From CAYWFP01 sp964457365 (GTDB lineage: Bacteria; Planctomycetota; SZUA-567), in contig CAYWFP010000016.1 of NCBI GenBank assembly GCA_964457365.1, positions 1 to 53,017 on the forward strand: DNA of 53,017 nt. Direction: 5' to 3'. The position numbers and the translations under genes are program-made. Shown here piece after piece: positions 1 through 7,580 of this stretch (the stretch's first letter is position 1; every line of letters begins with the position of its first letter). The notes under the pieces are model-generated. The model worked only from the letters and a program-made list of their open reading frames with translations, was not told where the DNA came from and made no database searches.

Positions 1-86
1 AGTTATCGTCAACTTCAACCGTACGCCTTCAGTATTTCTGGCGTTGTAGTACTAGTAGATTCCTCCGAATTAAGTAAACTGTCCCC

Positions 87-130
87 GGAACTGGACGGAA
101 CTGGATCGGAACTGGATTCCCGGAACTGGA
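87..130. repeat. Four copies of GGAACTGGA
   Basis: The nonamer GGAACTGGA occurs at 87-95, 97-105, 108-116 and 122-130, separated by 1, 2 and 5 bases. It follows the string AACTGTCCCC. The surrounding 1-600 is visibly lower in GC than the rest of the window. The array is too short and irregular to be a CRISPR or a coding repeat; it may be the edge of a mobile or repetitive element. No gene is seen in 1-223. Confidence 0.6.
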
Positions 131-226
131 CATTTTATCGCTGTTTATCGAGCCTCCAGAGGAAAACGGAAAAGGCGATTCTTGTAACCAGTTGACATTG
201 TTTGACTAATAACCGGACAGCAGTGA

Positions 227-370
227 AAAAATACACCGTATGCTGGCTGGGGGCTTTTGGGTAAAGGGGCCAATGTGAGAATACCTGTCCCATATGCTCC
301 AGATGCTGTGAATCCACCACTGCCGCCCAAAACCATTATTTATCGTAATCCAGTGCCTTTGAATAATTAA
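227..370 (+). pseudogene. C-terminal tail of an unidentified protein (47 codons)
   Basis: After an in-frame stop at 224-226 the frame is open for 47 codons to TAA at 368-370. The product is rich in Pro, Asn and Tyr (for example VNPPLPPKTIIYRNP) and looks more protein-like than random translation. There is no start codon with an RBS. The stop codon overlaps the strong Shine-Dalgarno of the next gene at 384, as expected for the distal end of a gene in the same transcript. With the membrane protein downstream and the RHS fragment after it, I infer the tail of a toxin-like or RHS-type protein whose body is lost. No family is recognised. Confidence 0.35.
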
Positions 371-383
371 AGGAGGAATCCCT

Positions 384-596
384 GTGAAGTACTTTATCGC
401 AAATATACTTATTTTAATTACTCTAATCGCCGCTTCCGTTGTTTTTGTGTGGAGTATGACGGACTGGGGTATTTTCATCAAGATTGCAACTTCGGTTATT
501 CTTGTTCCTTTCTGGGCCTTTATTTCTGAGCGCTTTCTCACAAAAATATCAAACTCTGTTATTGAATGGGTGTGCAGAAAGCCCAAGGAGGATTAG
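384..596 (+). CDS. Small two-helix membrane protein, unknown function
   Basis: The 70-residue product starts at GTG 384, chosen because a near-perfect AAAGGAGG lies at 369-376, eight bases upstream. Two hydrophobic stretches, about residues 4-23 and 27-46, are joined by a short turn and followed by a basic tail, so it should sit in the inner membrane as a hairpin. Base composition is poorer in GC than the neighbours, suggesting a different origin. It sits between a toxin-tail-like open frame and an RHS/YD-repeat fragment, a position often held by immunity proteins of contact-dependent toxins; that role is inference only. No family is recognised. Confidence 0.6.
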   Translation: MKYFIANILILITLIAASVVFVWSMTDWGIFIKIATSVILVPFWAFISERFLTKISNSVIEWVCRKPKED

Positions 597-1204
597 TTTG
601 CGACCTATTTCATAAATCTGCACACGCGCAACCCCGGGAGCCTCCAATTAACTATCACCTCCGCACACCCCTGACCTTCCTCCTCATCGCCAGCCTCATG
701 CTGTTGACGGGAGCGCGAGGGCAGCGCCCTCGCAACAGTCAGCCCGGACTCCGGGCTGGCAACCGCACGCACATGAGCGCCGACGACGGCGGGCTGGCGA
801 AGACGTACGCCTACGGCTACGACGCGATGAACCGCCTCTTGGGCAAGTGGTCGGAAGAAGACGCGAACGTCACGTACTATCACGACGAGATGGGGCGTCT
901 GCTGGCGAAGGAGACCGACGGGGTCGGGATCGAGCGTTACGATTACGACCGGCTCGACCGTTTGACCGGGGTCGATTCCGACAACGACGGCGCGTTCGAA
1001 AGCGTCTACGACTACGCGGCTTCGACGTGGATGCGCGAGCGCGCGGTGACGCCGGCGGGCGAGACGGCCTACGCGTATGACGGGTTCGCGTGCGTGAGCC
1101 AGTCCACCAAAGGCGTGGCCACCAGTTACGCGGTGCACGGCGGGCGGTGGAAGACCGGCGCGCACACGGAAGTACAAATAGAGAGTAATAATGTAAATAA
1201 ATAA
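566..1204 (+). pseudogene. RHS/YD-repeat protein fragment
   Basis: The open frame is 212 codons, but only about 800-1130 resembles a known family. Three degenerate YD repeats are visible (YGYDAMNRLL, YYHDEMGRLL, YDYDRLDRLTG). They are typical of RHS proteins, which are normally over 1000 residues and form a shell around a C-terminal toxin. Here the repeats end abruptly and the last 20 codons are AT-rich and unlike RHS. The 5' part overlaps the previous gene and contains two hairpins at 715-757. In-frame ATGs at 566, 688 and 773 have no convincing RBS. I read this as a remnant left by rearrangement, not a working gene. About 1205-1336 is a non-coding, AT-rich leader containing TACAAT near 1205. 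Confidence 0.6.
715..757. repeat. Twin perfect hairpins (REP-like)
   Basis: Two perfect inverted repeats lie seven bases apart. The arms GCGAGGGC and GCCCTCGC (715-722, 726-733) are separated by AGC. The arms AGCCCGG and CCGGGCT (741-747, 751-757) are separated by ACT. No T-tract follows, so this is not an intrinsic terminator. The paired design with 3-base loops resembles repetitive extragenic palindromes, here lying inside the frame of the RHS fragment. Confidence 0.55.
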
Positions 1205-1336
1205 TACAATAAGCCGGCTTTTGCAACTTTTTTTCGGCTATTCGCTGTTTTCTGCGAACCGGGCGGTATTCCCGGCGTTTGGACGATTGCTTGGTGAACT
1301 ATTCCGCGATAACACGGGGTTTGGTGGAGAAGAAGA

Positions 1337-2914
1337 ATGGCGTACGAAGACGAAGAACCGGACGACGGGTATGACGACGAATCTTACGACGATGGCGACG
1401 ACAGCCTCGGCGGCGCGCTCGGAGCGGAGTTCAAGTCCGCGCCGTGGTACATCAGTTCGGCCGCGATCCACCTGATGGTCTTCGTTATCGCGCTGCTCTT
1501 GTGGCCGGACCGCATCGTGGAGGAGCCGCCGCCGGTGGTGGTCCAGTCCACCATCGAGGAGCAGGAAGAGGAAGAGTTCGAGGAACCGCCCGAGCCGGAG
1601 ATCAAGGAGACCACCACCGAGGTCGAGACCGAGGTCGACGTGGTCGCCGACGTGCAGGTGGAGTGCGATGTCGAGATCGAGGTCGAGGAGGAGATCACCG
1701 AGGAACCGCCGGAGGGCGATCCGTCCGACTTCACCGATTTCGACACCGACGTCAACAGCCCGGCGCTGATGGGCCTCGGCGCGACCGGCGGCGCCGGCGG
1801 CCGGGGCGGGCGCTTCGGCAGCCGCAGCGGCAGCGGCAAGCGCGGCGCCCTGCGCCGTGGCGGCGGCGGTCGTCATACCGAGAACGCGCTGGACTGGGCT
1901 TTGCGCTGGCTGGCGACGCACCAGGAGATCGACGGCCACTGGGACTGCGCCAAGTACGAGGGCGGCAACGCCGACGACGCGGTCACCGGGCTGGCGATGC
2001 TGGCTTTCCTCGGCGCGGGCAACTCCAGCAAGTTCGGCAAGTACAAGAAGAACGTGGCCGCGGCGCAGACGTGGATTCTGGGCCGGCAGACGCCGCAGGG
2101 GCACTTCGGCACCTATCGCTACCAGGCGGCGATGACGCTGATGGCGATGTGCGAAGCCTACGGCATGAGCGAGGACTACAACCTCGAGGGGCCGGTGCAG
2201 AAGGCGGTGGACGCGGCGTGCGCGGCGCAGAACGGCGACGGCGGCTGGCGCTACACGCCCGGCAACGGCTACAGCAGCGGCGGCGGCGGCGGCGGCCAGT
2301 CCGACACCTCGGTCTCGGGGTGGTGGATGATGGCGCTGAAGTCCGCCAAGACCGCGGGCCTGCGCGTCTCTGACAACACCTGGGCCGGCGCCAAGGTCTG
2401 GTTCTCGGACAAGGGCATCGCCAAGGGCCAGGGCTACGACTGGGGCGGCGGCTACACCAATCCGGGCAAGTCCCCGATCCCGACCTCGGCGCTGATGTGC
2501 TGCCGGCAGTTCCTGGGGTACGACCAGCACGACGAAATCATCGTCGGCTGCGCCAACAACCTGATCCAGGGCATGAACGGCAGCGCCAAAGGCTTTCTGC
2601 CCGGGGCCAAGACCGGCACGGGCGACGGCAGCCAGAATTTCTACCTCTGGTACTACGAGGCGCTGGGCTTCTTCCAGCTCGGCGTGAACAACGAGTACTG
2701 GCAGAAGTTCAACGTGCTGATGCAGAAGGAACTGCTGACCACGCAGCGCAAGGACGGCACCTTCGAGCAGTTCAAGGGCTCGTGGGACCCGGCCAACGGC
2801 CACACCTTCCACGGCGGCAACCAGTGGGGCCGCGTGGGCCAGACCGCCGTCGGCGCGCTGATGCTCGAGGTTTACTACCGCTACCACAACGTGCACAAGA
2901 AGGGACGCAAATAG
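1337..2914 (+). CDS. Membrane-anchored squalene-cyclase-like (terpenoid toroid repeat) protein
   Basis: The 525-residue protein has a very acidic N-terminus (1-30), one membrane helix (about 38-56), a Glu/Pro-rich segment (60-135), a Gly/Arg linker (150-182) and a C-terminal region (185-525). That region carries repeated Trp/Gly-rich blocks such as DGHWDC, GHFGTYRYQ and NGDGGWRYTP, typical of the alpha/alpha toroid of prenyltransferase and squalene-cyclase proteins. The catalytic DxDD of squalene-hopene cyclases is not evident, so an enzymatic role is doubtful; binding or surface scaffolding is equally possible. Such architecture is common in Planctomycetes and relatives. The Gly/Arg linker recurs in the giant protein at 31597-37965. 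The gene is followed by a strong terminator and appears monocistronic. Confidence 0.8.
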   Translation: MAYEDEEPDDGYDDESYDDGDDSLGGALGAEFKSAPWYISSAAIHLMVFVIALLLWPDRIVEEPPPVVVQSTIEEQEEEEFEEPPEPEIKETTTEVETEVDVVADVQVECDVEIEVEEEITEEPPEGDPSDFTDFDTDVNSPALMGLGATGGAGGRGGRFGSRSGSGKRGALRRGGGGRHTENALDWALRWLATHQEIDGHWDCAKYEGGNADDAVTGLAMLAFLGAGNSSKFGKYKKNVAAAQTWILGRQTPQGHFGTYRYQAAMTLMAMCEAYGMSEDYNLEGPVQKAVDAACAAQNGDGGWRYTPGNGYSSGGGGGGQSDTSVSGWWMMALKSAKTAGLRVSDNTWAGAKVWFSDKGIAKGQGYDWGGGYTNPGKSPIPTSALMCCRQFLGYDQHDEIIVGCANNLIQGMNGSAKGFLPGAKTGTGDGSQNFYLWYYEALGFFQLGVNNEYWQKFNVLMQKELLTTQRKDGTFEQFKGSWDPANGHTFHGGNQWGRVGQTAVGALMLEVYYRYHNVHKKGRK

Positions 2915-2942
2915 CCCGTTGCGGCACGATCCCGCCAATCCC

Positions 2943-2970
2943 CGCCCCGGTTCCGGCCGGGGCGTTTTTT
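2943..2970 (+). terminator. Rho-independent terminator
   Basis: An 8-bp perfect stem (CGCCCCGG at 2943-2950 with CCGGGGCG at 2957-2964) has a 6-base loop and is followed by six T. It lies 29 bases after the stop of the toroid protein gene. Confidence 0.9.
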
Positions 2971-3041
2971 CATCTCGCCGGCGCATCAGGCCGGGCCGGG
3001 ATTTCAGGCCATCCCGCTTGACGAGCAGCAATACGGGGTTA

Positions 3042-3050
3042 TGCTATAGT
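3042..3050 (+). promoter_or_regulatory. Extended -10 promoter candidate
   Basis: TGC-TATAGT (3042-3050) matches the extended -10 form. TTGACG at 3018-3023 could act as a -35, but with a long spacer to TATAGT (21) or a 16-base spacer to TATGCT at 3040. It would serve the gene starting at 3089. Confidence 0.45.
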
Positions 3051-3088
3051 ACCGACACCGAACCGACGGCCGAGGCCGGAGGGAGAGA

Positions 3089-4579
3089 ATGCCGCCGCTG
3101 CGTACATCCCCGGTTTTCCCCGCCTGCATCCTGATCTTCTGCCACCTCTCGCTCGCCGGCGAGGCGCGCCTTCCTTTGCCGACGCAGGAGAGCCGTGACG
3201 AGGCCATGGCGCGCTTGGAGCAGACCTACGGCGCGGAACTGCGCCAACGCGACCGGCAGGCGTTGCTGAGGCTGGCGAAAAATCTGCTGGCGCATGTCGA
3301 GGCCGAGGACAACTCCGAGGCGATGCGGTATGTCCTGCTACAGCGAACGGCGGAGCTGGCGTCCAGGTCGGGAGATGCCGAGACCGCGCTCAAGGCGGTG
3401 AAGACGATCGGCCGGCGTTACGACGCGCCGACGTTGCGGATGCGCATGGAGACGCTCGAGGAACTGGAGAAATCCGCCGACTCACCCGCCGCGTACGTGA
3501 CGGTGGCCATACGCTACATGAAGCTGGCGCACGATGCGCTGCGGGCGGACGACTTCGAGGTGGCGCAGGACGCGGCCACCAAGGTGCACTTCGCTTCGCG
3601 CAAGTCCAAGAACGACGACCTGGCCGAGGCCTCGAGCGAGCTGCGCAAGCTCGTGCACGAGACGCGCAAGGCGTATCGCAAGATCCAGGACGCGCTGGCA
3701 ACGCTGCGGGATGATCCGGACGACCCGGAGGCCAACGGGCTCGTCGGCCATTACCACTGCCTCTTCAAGAACTGCTGGGAGAAAGGGCTGCCGTACCTGG
3801 CCAAAGGCGACGACGAGAAGCTCGCGCCGGTGGCGACGGTCGACGCCAACCGGCCGGAACTGCCGGAGGCGTTCGTGGTGGTGGCCGACGCCTATTTCGA
3901 CCTGGCGCAAGCCGAGGAGGAAGCCTCGCCCCCGCGCGTGAGCCTCCTCTCGCGGGCGTTGTATTATTACGCCAAAGCTTTTCCCGCCAGCGACGGCCTG
4001 GTCAAGGCGAAGATCGAGAAGCGGATCGCCGCGGCTGAAAAGGAAGTCGACGCAGAACGCCTTGTCCTGGGCATGCAGGCGGAGGGCAACGTCGCCCTGG
4101 CCGAGAACGGCGCGGTCGCCAAGGCGTCGAAGCGGGCGAACCTGCTGATCGACGGCAACGCGCGGCGATACACCGGCGGTAAAGGATACGCCCACGGCCA
4201 CTGGGCCAAGCAGGACGTCTTCGAGGTCGCGCTGGCGCATCCGTACGCGCTGCGGCTGATCCGCTTCCTGCTCTGGGACATGGACGGGCGGTTCTACCGT
4301 TATCAACTCTTCGTTTCGCCCGACGGCGAGAGCTGGGAGATGCTCGCCGATCGCAGCAAGGGGCAGTGGCGGGGCTGGCAGGTTTTCGAACTGCCGTCGC
4401 GTCCGGTCAAGGCCATCCGCATCAAGGGACTGCACAATTCCATGAATGGCGGTTTCCACATCGTCGAGGTGGAGGCGTACTGCTTTCCGCCCGAGCGCGA
4501 AGTCGAGCCCAATCTCAACCGAGCTCAACGGAAACACAAACGGAGGCAGGAACGCAAAGCGCATAAGCCTCGGCGCTGA
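3089..4579 (+). CDS. Secreted protein with helical repeats and C-terminal discoidin (F5/8 type C) domain
   Basis: The 496-residue product has an N-terminal hydrophobic signal ending near residue 23 (SLAGEA). Residues 30-340 are almost entirely amphipathic helices with TPR-like character. Residues about 345-475 form a discoidin-like beta domain (start NLLIDGN, then FRLLWD-like and YQLFVSPDGESW blocks), usually a carbohydrate- or surface-binding module. The last 25 residues are strongly basic. I infer a secreted or cell-surface protein that presents a binding module on a helical stalk; no catalytic motif is seen. An extended -10 lies upstream and a hairpin terminator downstream, so it appears to be a single-gene unit, convergent with the radical SAM operon. 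Confidence 0.7.
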   Translation: MPPLRTSPVFPACILIFCHLSLAGEARLPLPTQESRDEAMARLEQTYGAELRQRDRQALLRLAKNLLAHVEAEDNSEAMRYVLLQRTAELASRSGDAETALKAVKTIGRRYDAPTLRMRMETLEELEKSADSPAAYVTVAIRYMKLAHDALRADDFEVAQDAATKVHFASRKSKNDDLAEASSELRKLVHETRKAYRKIQDALATLRDDPDDPEANGLVGHYHCLFKNCWEKGLPYLAKGDDEKLAPVATVDANRPELPEAFVVVADAYFDLAQAEEEASPPRVSLLSRALYYYAKAFPASDGLVKAKIEKRIAAAEKEVDAERLVLGMQAEGNVALAENGAVAKASKRANLLIDGNARRYTGGKGYAHGHWAKQDVFEVALAHPYALRLIRFLLWDMDGRFYRYQLFVSPDGESWEMLADRSKGQWRGWQVFELPSRPVKAIRIKGLHNSMNGGFHIVEVEAYCFPPEREVEPNLNRAQRKHKRRQERKAHKPRR

Positions 4580-4596
4580 CCGCCTGGGATTCCGCG

Positions 4597-4622
4597 ACGC
4601 CCCGCCGGGCGCGGGGCGTTTC
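4597..4622 (+). terminator. Hairpin terminator between convergent genes
   Basis: A 9-bp perfect stem (ACGCCCCGC 4597-4605 with GCGGGGCGT 4611-4619) and a 5-base loop are followed by a short TTTCT. It lies between the discoidin gene and the minus-strand radical SAM gene. The T-tract is weak, so the site is likely but not certain. Confidence 0.65.
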
Positions 4623-4635
4623 TCGTGTCGGCACC

Positions 4636-5688
4636 TCAGATCAGGTTGCAGCGCAGGACGGTATCGAGGCGGGAGAAGAGCGTCTGGTACGCCTCGCACG
4701 GCGTCCAGCAGTGGCGGCATCGGCCGGCGCGGAGGCGCGCGCGGATGCGCCGGGCCGCCTCGCTCTTCCAGGCTTCGCGCAGGGAGAAGCCGAAGTCGCG
4801 GACATGGCCGACCGGTTCTTCGTCGGCGGTGCAGGGGTAGAGCGTACCGTCGGGCGCGAGAAAGCCGCTCGCGCTCATGGCCATGCATGGCAACGGGGTG
4901 CGCCCGGTCGCGACGAAGCGCCCCGCCAGCTTCAGGTACGCGCGCTCCAGCGCATGCACGCCGTCGAAACGCCGTCCCTTCTCGCGCACGAAATCGCGGA
5001 TCTCGGTCAGCGCGTCGGCTTGGAAAGATGTGTCCATATCGGCGTTGCCGTAGAAGTTCGGCGCGACCTGCGCGATGTTGACGTGCAGATGCTCGGGCCG
5101 GAAGCCGGGCACCTCCGCGGCGAGCGCGGCGACGGTGGCGCGGAGCCGGCCGGCGTTTTCCCGCGAGATCGTCATGCCCGGATAGACCCGGAAACGTCGC
5201 TCCTGCAAGGGCCACAAACGGCGCAGCGTCTCGACGGCGCTGGCGAAGAAGCCTTCGCCGCCGCGCAGTTTGTCGTGGATCTCCCGCGGGCCGTCGATGC
5301 TGACGCTGACGATGAGGCGGTGCGGCTTCAGCGCCAGGATCTCCTTGACGCCGTCCTCCACCCGCGCCGGCAGCAGCCCGTTGGTCGGAAAGTGCAGCAG
5401 GTACAACGGGCAATGCTTCAGCGCCGCGGCGCAGAGCTGCACGAAGTCCGGGCGCAGGAACGGTTCGCCGCCGGTCATGTCGATCCAGGTCAGCTCGGGC
5501 GAACGTCGAAACAGCGACTCGATCTCTTCGAGGTCCAGTTCCTCCCCGGGCGGGCGCTGCCAGATGTTGCAGGTGGTGCACCTGCTGTTGCAGCGATAGG
5601 TAACCGCGTAGGTCAGCTTGTACGGCGCCGCCGGCGCCGCGAGGTTCGAGCGGAGAATGTTCTTGCTCAGGTGCCAGGCCGGGTGCAT
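4636..5688 (-). CDS. Radical SAM / SPASM-type enzyme
   Basis: The 350-residue protein carries the radical SAM cluster motif C33-x3-C37-x2-C40 and the GGEP S-adenosylmethionine-binding motif. Further cysteines cluster at the C-terminus (PLPCMAM, YPCTADEE, GRCRHCWTPC), as in SPASM-like enzymes that bind auxiliary iron-sulfur clusters. Substrate is unknown. It is read directly after a GT2 glycosyltransferase in the same frame, 39 bases after that gene's stop, so it probably works with it, for example on a lipid-linked or envelope glycan (inference). No good RBS precedes ATG 5688, which suggests translation coupled to the upstream gene. Codons upstream of this ATG back to the stop contain no other normal start. 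Confidence 0.85.
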   Translation of the reverse strand: MHPAWHLSKNILRSNLAAPAAPYKLTYAVTYRCNSRCTTCNIWQRPPGEELDLEEIESLFRRSPELTWIDMTGGEPFLRPDFVQLCAAALKHCPLYLLHFPTNGLLPARVEDGVKEILALKPHRLIVSVSIDGPREIHDKLRGGEGFFASAVETLRRLWPLQERRFRVYPGMTISRENAGRLRATVAALAAEVPGFRPEHLHVNIAQVAPNFYGNADMDTSFQADALTEIRDFVREKGRRFDGVHALERAYLKLAGRFVATGRTPLPCMAMSASGFLAPDGTLYPCTADEEPVGHVRDFGFSLREAWKSEAARRIRARLRAGRCRHCWTPCEAYQTLFSRLDTVLRCNLI

Positions 5689-5727
5689 GCGGCGGATCCA
5701 TGGAAGAACGATGACGGTCTTGACGAG

Positions 5728-6477
5728 TTAGAAGAACATGTAACGCAGCCACGAGTAGACGTAGCGGAACGAGACGCGCGTCAGTTTGATCTTGCTCTCG
5801 CCGTAGCGGCGGGCGTACTCGTGCGCGGGCACCTCGGCCATGCGAAATCCCTTGCGCAGCGTCTTGATGGTCATCTCCTGTTCGATGGTGGTGATGTCCT
5901 CGCGCAGGTCGAGCTGCCTGGCCACCGCGGCACGGATGGCGCGGAAGCCGTTCTGCGAGTCGCTGAGGCGGACGTCGAAACGATAGTTGATGCCGAGGGT
6001 GATGATGTCGCTGCCGATCATGCGCGCGAATTTCTCCAGGTCGCCGTGCAATTCGTCCGATCCGCCCTTGGGACGGCTGCCGACGACGTGATCGGCCCGG
6101 CCCTCCAGGATCGGCGCCACCAGCCGCGGGATGTCGGCCGGACGGTGGGCGTGGTCGGCGTCGATGAAGACGAGGATGTCGCCGGTCGCCTCCTCGATGC
6201 CCAGGCGGACGGCCTCGCCCTTGCCCTTGCGGTTGTCCAGCACCACGCGCGCGCCGAGCTCCTCGGCGATGGCCCGGGTGCGGTCGGTCGAGTGACCGTC
6301 GACGACCAGCAACTCGTCGCAGTAGGGGCGGCCGTAGGTGATGACGTCGGCGATGCCGCCTTCCTCGTTGCGTGCCGGGACGATCAGCGTCACCTTCTCG
6401 CTGCGGTTGCGAAAGAGCGCCAGCTCGTTCTGCGCGTCGTAGGGATTCACCCACGGATCGGCTTCGGCCGGGTTCAT
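5728..6477 (-). CDS. GT2 family glycosyltransferase (dolichol-phosphate-mannose-synthase-like)
   Basis: The 249-residue product is a GT-A fold inverting glycosyltransferase: an N-terminal VTLIVPARNEE strand, LLVVDGHSTD, and the metal-binding IDADHAH segment. It has no obvious transmembrane helix. Family members transfer a sugar from a nucleotide donor to a polyprenyl phosphate or similar acceptor. The frame is open further upstream, but ATG 6477 is chosen because it overlaps the nadC stop as ATGA, a classic coupling, and because the protein then begins just before the conserved fold. The radical SAM gene follows. The acceptor cannot be told from the sequence. Confidence 0.85.
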   Translation of the reverse strand: MNPAEADPWVNPYDAQNELALFRNRSEKVTLIVPARNEEGGIADVITYGRPYCDELLVVDGHSTDRTRAIAEELGARVVLDNRKGKGEAVRLGIEEATGDILVFIDADHAHRPADIPRLVAPILEGRADHVVGSRPKGGSDELHGDLEKFARMIGSDIITLGINYRFDVRLSDSQNGFRAIRAAVARQLDLREDITTIEQEMTIKTLRKGFRMAEVPAHEYARRYGESKIKLTRVSFRYVYSWLRYMFF

Positions 6478-7373
6478 GCCAACTCCTCGTTCTCGTAGTC
6501 CAGGCCGATGTCCAGGGCCACCGCACTGTGGGTCAGCGCACCTGCCGAAATGCGTTCGACCCCGGTCTCGGCGATGGCGCGGACGGCGTGCAGATTCACC
6601 CCGCCCGAGGCCTCCAGTGCCGGTCGGCGAAGGCCGCGCTCGCGGCAACGGTCGGCCGCGGCCACCGCTTCGCGCAGTACCGGCGGCGGCATGTTGTCCA
6701 GGAGGACGAAATCCGGCTCGACCGGCAGCGCCGCCTCGAGTTGGGCCAGCGTATCGACCTCGACCATGACCGGCATCGTCGACGCCGCGCGCGCGGCGCG
6801 CACCGCCTCGACGATGCCGGCGGCCGTTTCGGGCGCGTCCAGCAGCGCCAGGTGGTTGTCCTTGATCAGGATCATGTCGTGCAGCCCGAAGCGGTGGTTA
6901 CGGCCCCCGCCGGCGACGACGGCGAGCTTGTCCAGCACGCGCATCCCCGGGCGCGTCTTGCGCGTGTCGTAGATCGCCGCGTTCGTGCCCGCCACCGCCT
7001 CGACGTACGCCCGCGTCAGCGTGGCCACGCCGCTCATCGACTGCAGCAGGTTCAACGCCGTCCGCTCGCAGGTCAGGATCGACCGCGCCGGCCCGGCCAC
7101 CTGCGCCAGGCGCTTTCCCGGCGCGACGGTCTCGCCGTCGGCGGCCAGCCGCATCAGCGTGACCTCGGCGTCGAAGCGGTGCAGCAGGCGCTCGAGGGCA
7201 TCCAGGCCCGCGAGCACGCCGCCGCCGCGCGCGACGAAGGCCGCGGTCAGGCGCGCATCCGCGGGCACCAGCGCCAGCGTCGTCGCGTCGCCGTCGCCGA
7301 CGTCCTCGGCCAGGGCCAGGTCCAGCAGCCGGTCCACCAGGTCCCAGCGGATCGGGTTCGATGTCGTCGCCAT
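6474..7373 (-). CDS. nadC: Nicotinate-nucleotide pyrophosphorylase (quinolinate phosphoribosyltransferase)
   Basis: The 299-residue product converts quinolinate and PRPP to nicotinate mononucleotide, the last step of de novo NAD precursor synthesis. Family signatures are clear: ERTALNLLQ with E103-R104, DTRKTRPG (136-143), RNHRFGLHD (158-166), KDNH (171-174) and LEASGGVN near the end. Length is normal and the N-terminus fits. It is the first gene of a minus-strand unit and its stop overlaps the GT2 start. nadA and nadB are not in the window. Upstream, 7374-7580 holds divergent promoters for this gene and the one at 7581. Confidence 0.96.
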   Translation of the reverse strand: MATTSNPIRWDLVDRLLDLALAEDVGDGDATTLALVPADARLTAAFVARGGGVLAGLDALERLLHRFDAEVTLMRLAADGETVAPGKRLAQVAGPARSILTCERTALNLLQSMSGVATLTRAYVEAVAGTNAAIYDTRKTRPGMRVLDKLAVVAGGGRNHRFGLHDMILIKDNHLALLDAPETAAGIVEAVRAARAASTMPVMVEVDTLAQLEAALPVEPDFVLLDNMPPPVLREAVAAADRCRERGLRRPALEASGGVNLHAVRAIAETGVERISAGALTHSAVALDIGLDYENEELA

Positions 7374-7481
7374 GGTCTCCTCTCGCGTTCCGAGTATACG
7401 GATACGGCGGGCGAATGCCAGGGGCGTTCCGGCGGCGACCGCCGAGGTAGGCGGTTACCCGGATTCGCGGCGTTTTCGAAC

Positions 7482-7510
7482 TTGAAGTACGCGGGCGCAT
7501 CGGCGATACT
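7482..7510 (+). promoter_or_regulatory. Sigma70-type promoter candidate
   Basis: TTGAAG (7482-7487) and GATACT (7505-7510) are separated by 17 bases, 70 bases ahead of the ATG at 7581. It would start transcription of the 7581-11925 gene set. Confidence 0.5.
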
Positions 7511-7580
7511 GTCGGCCGTTTTCCCGTATCGACCGCCGGAGTTCGTACCTTCCCGCTTTGCCGTTCAAGGAGATCTTTAC

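Noticed and set aside
3482..6526. A 1014-codon minus-strand frame over the discoidin, radical SAM and GT2 genes
   Set aside because: Arg/Pro-rich translation with no family match; the true genes lie in other frames.
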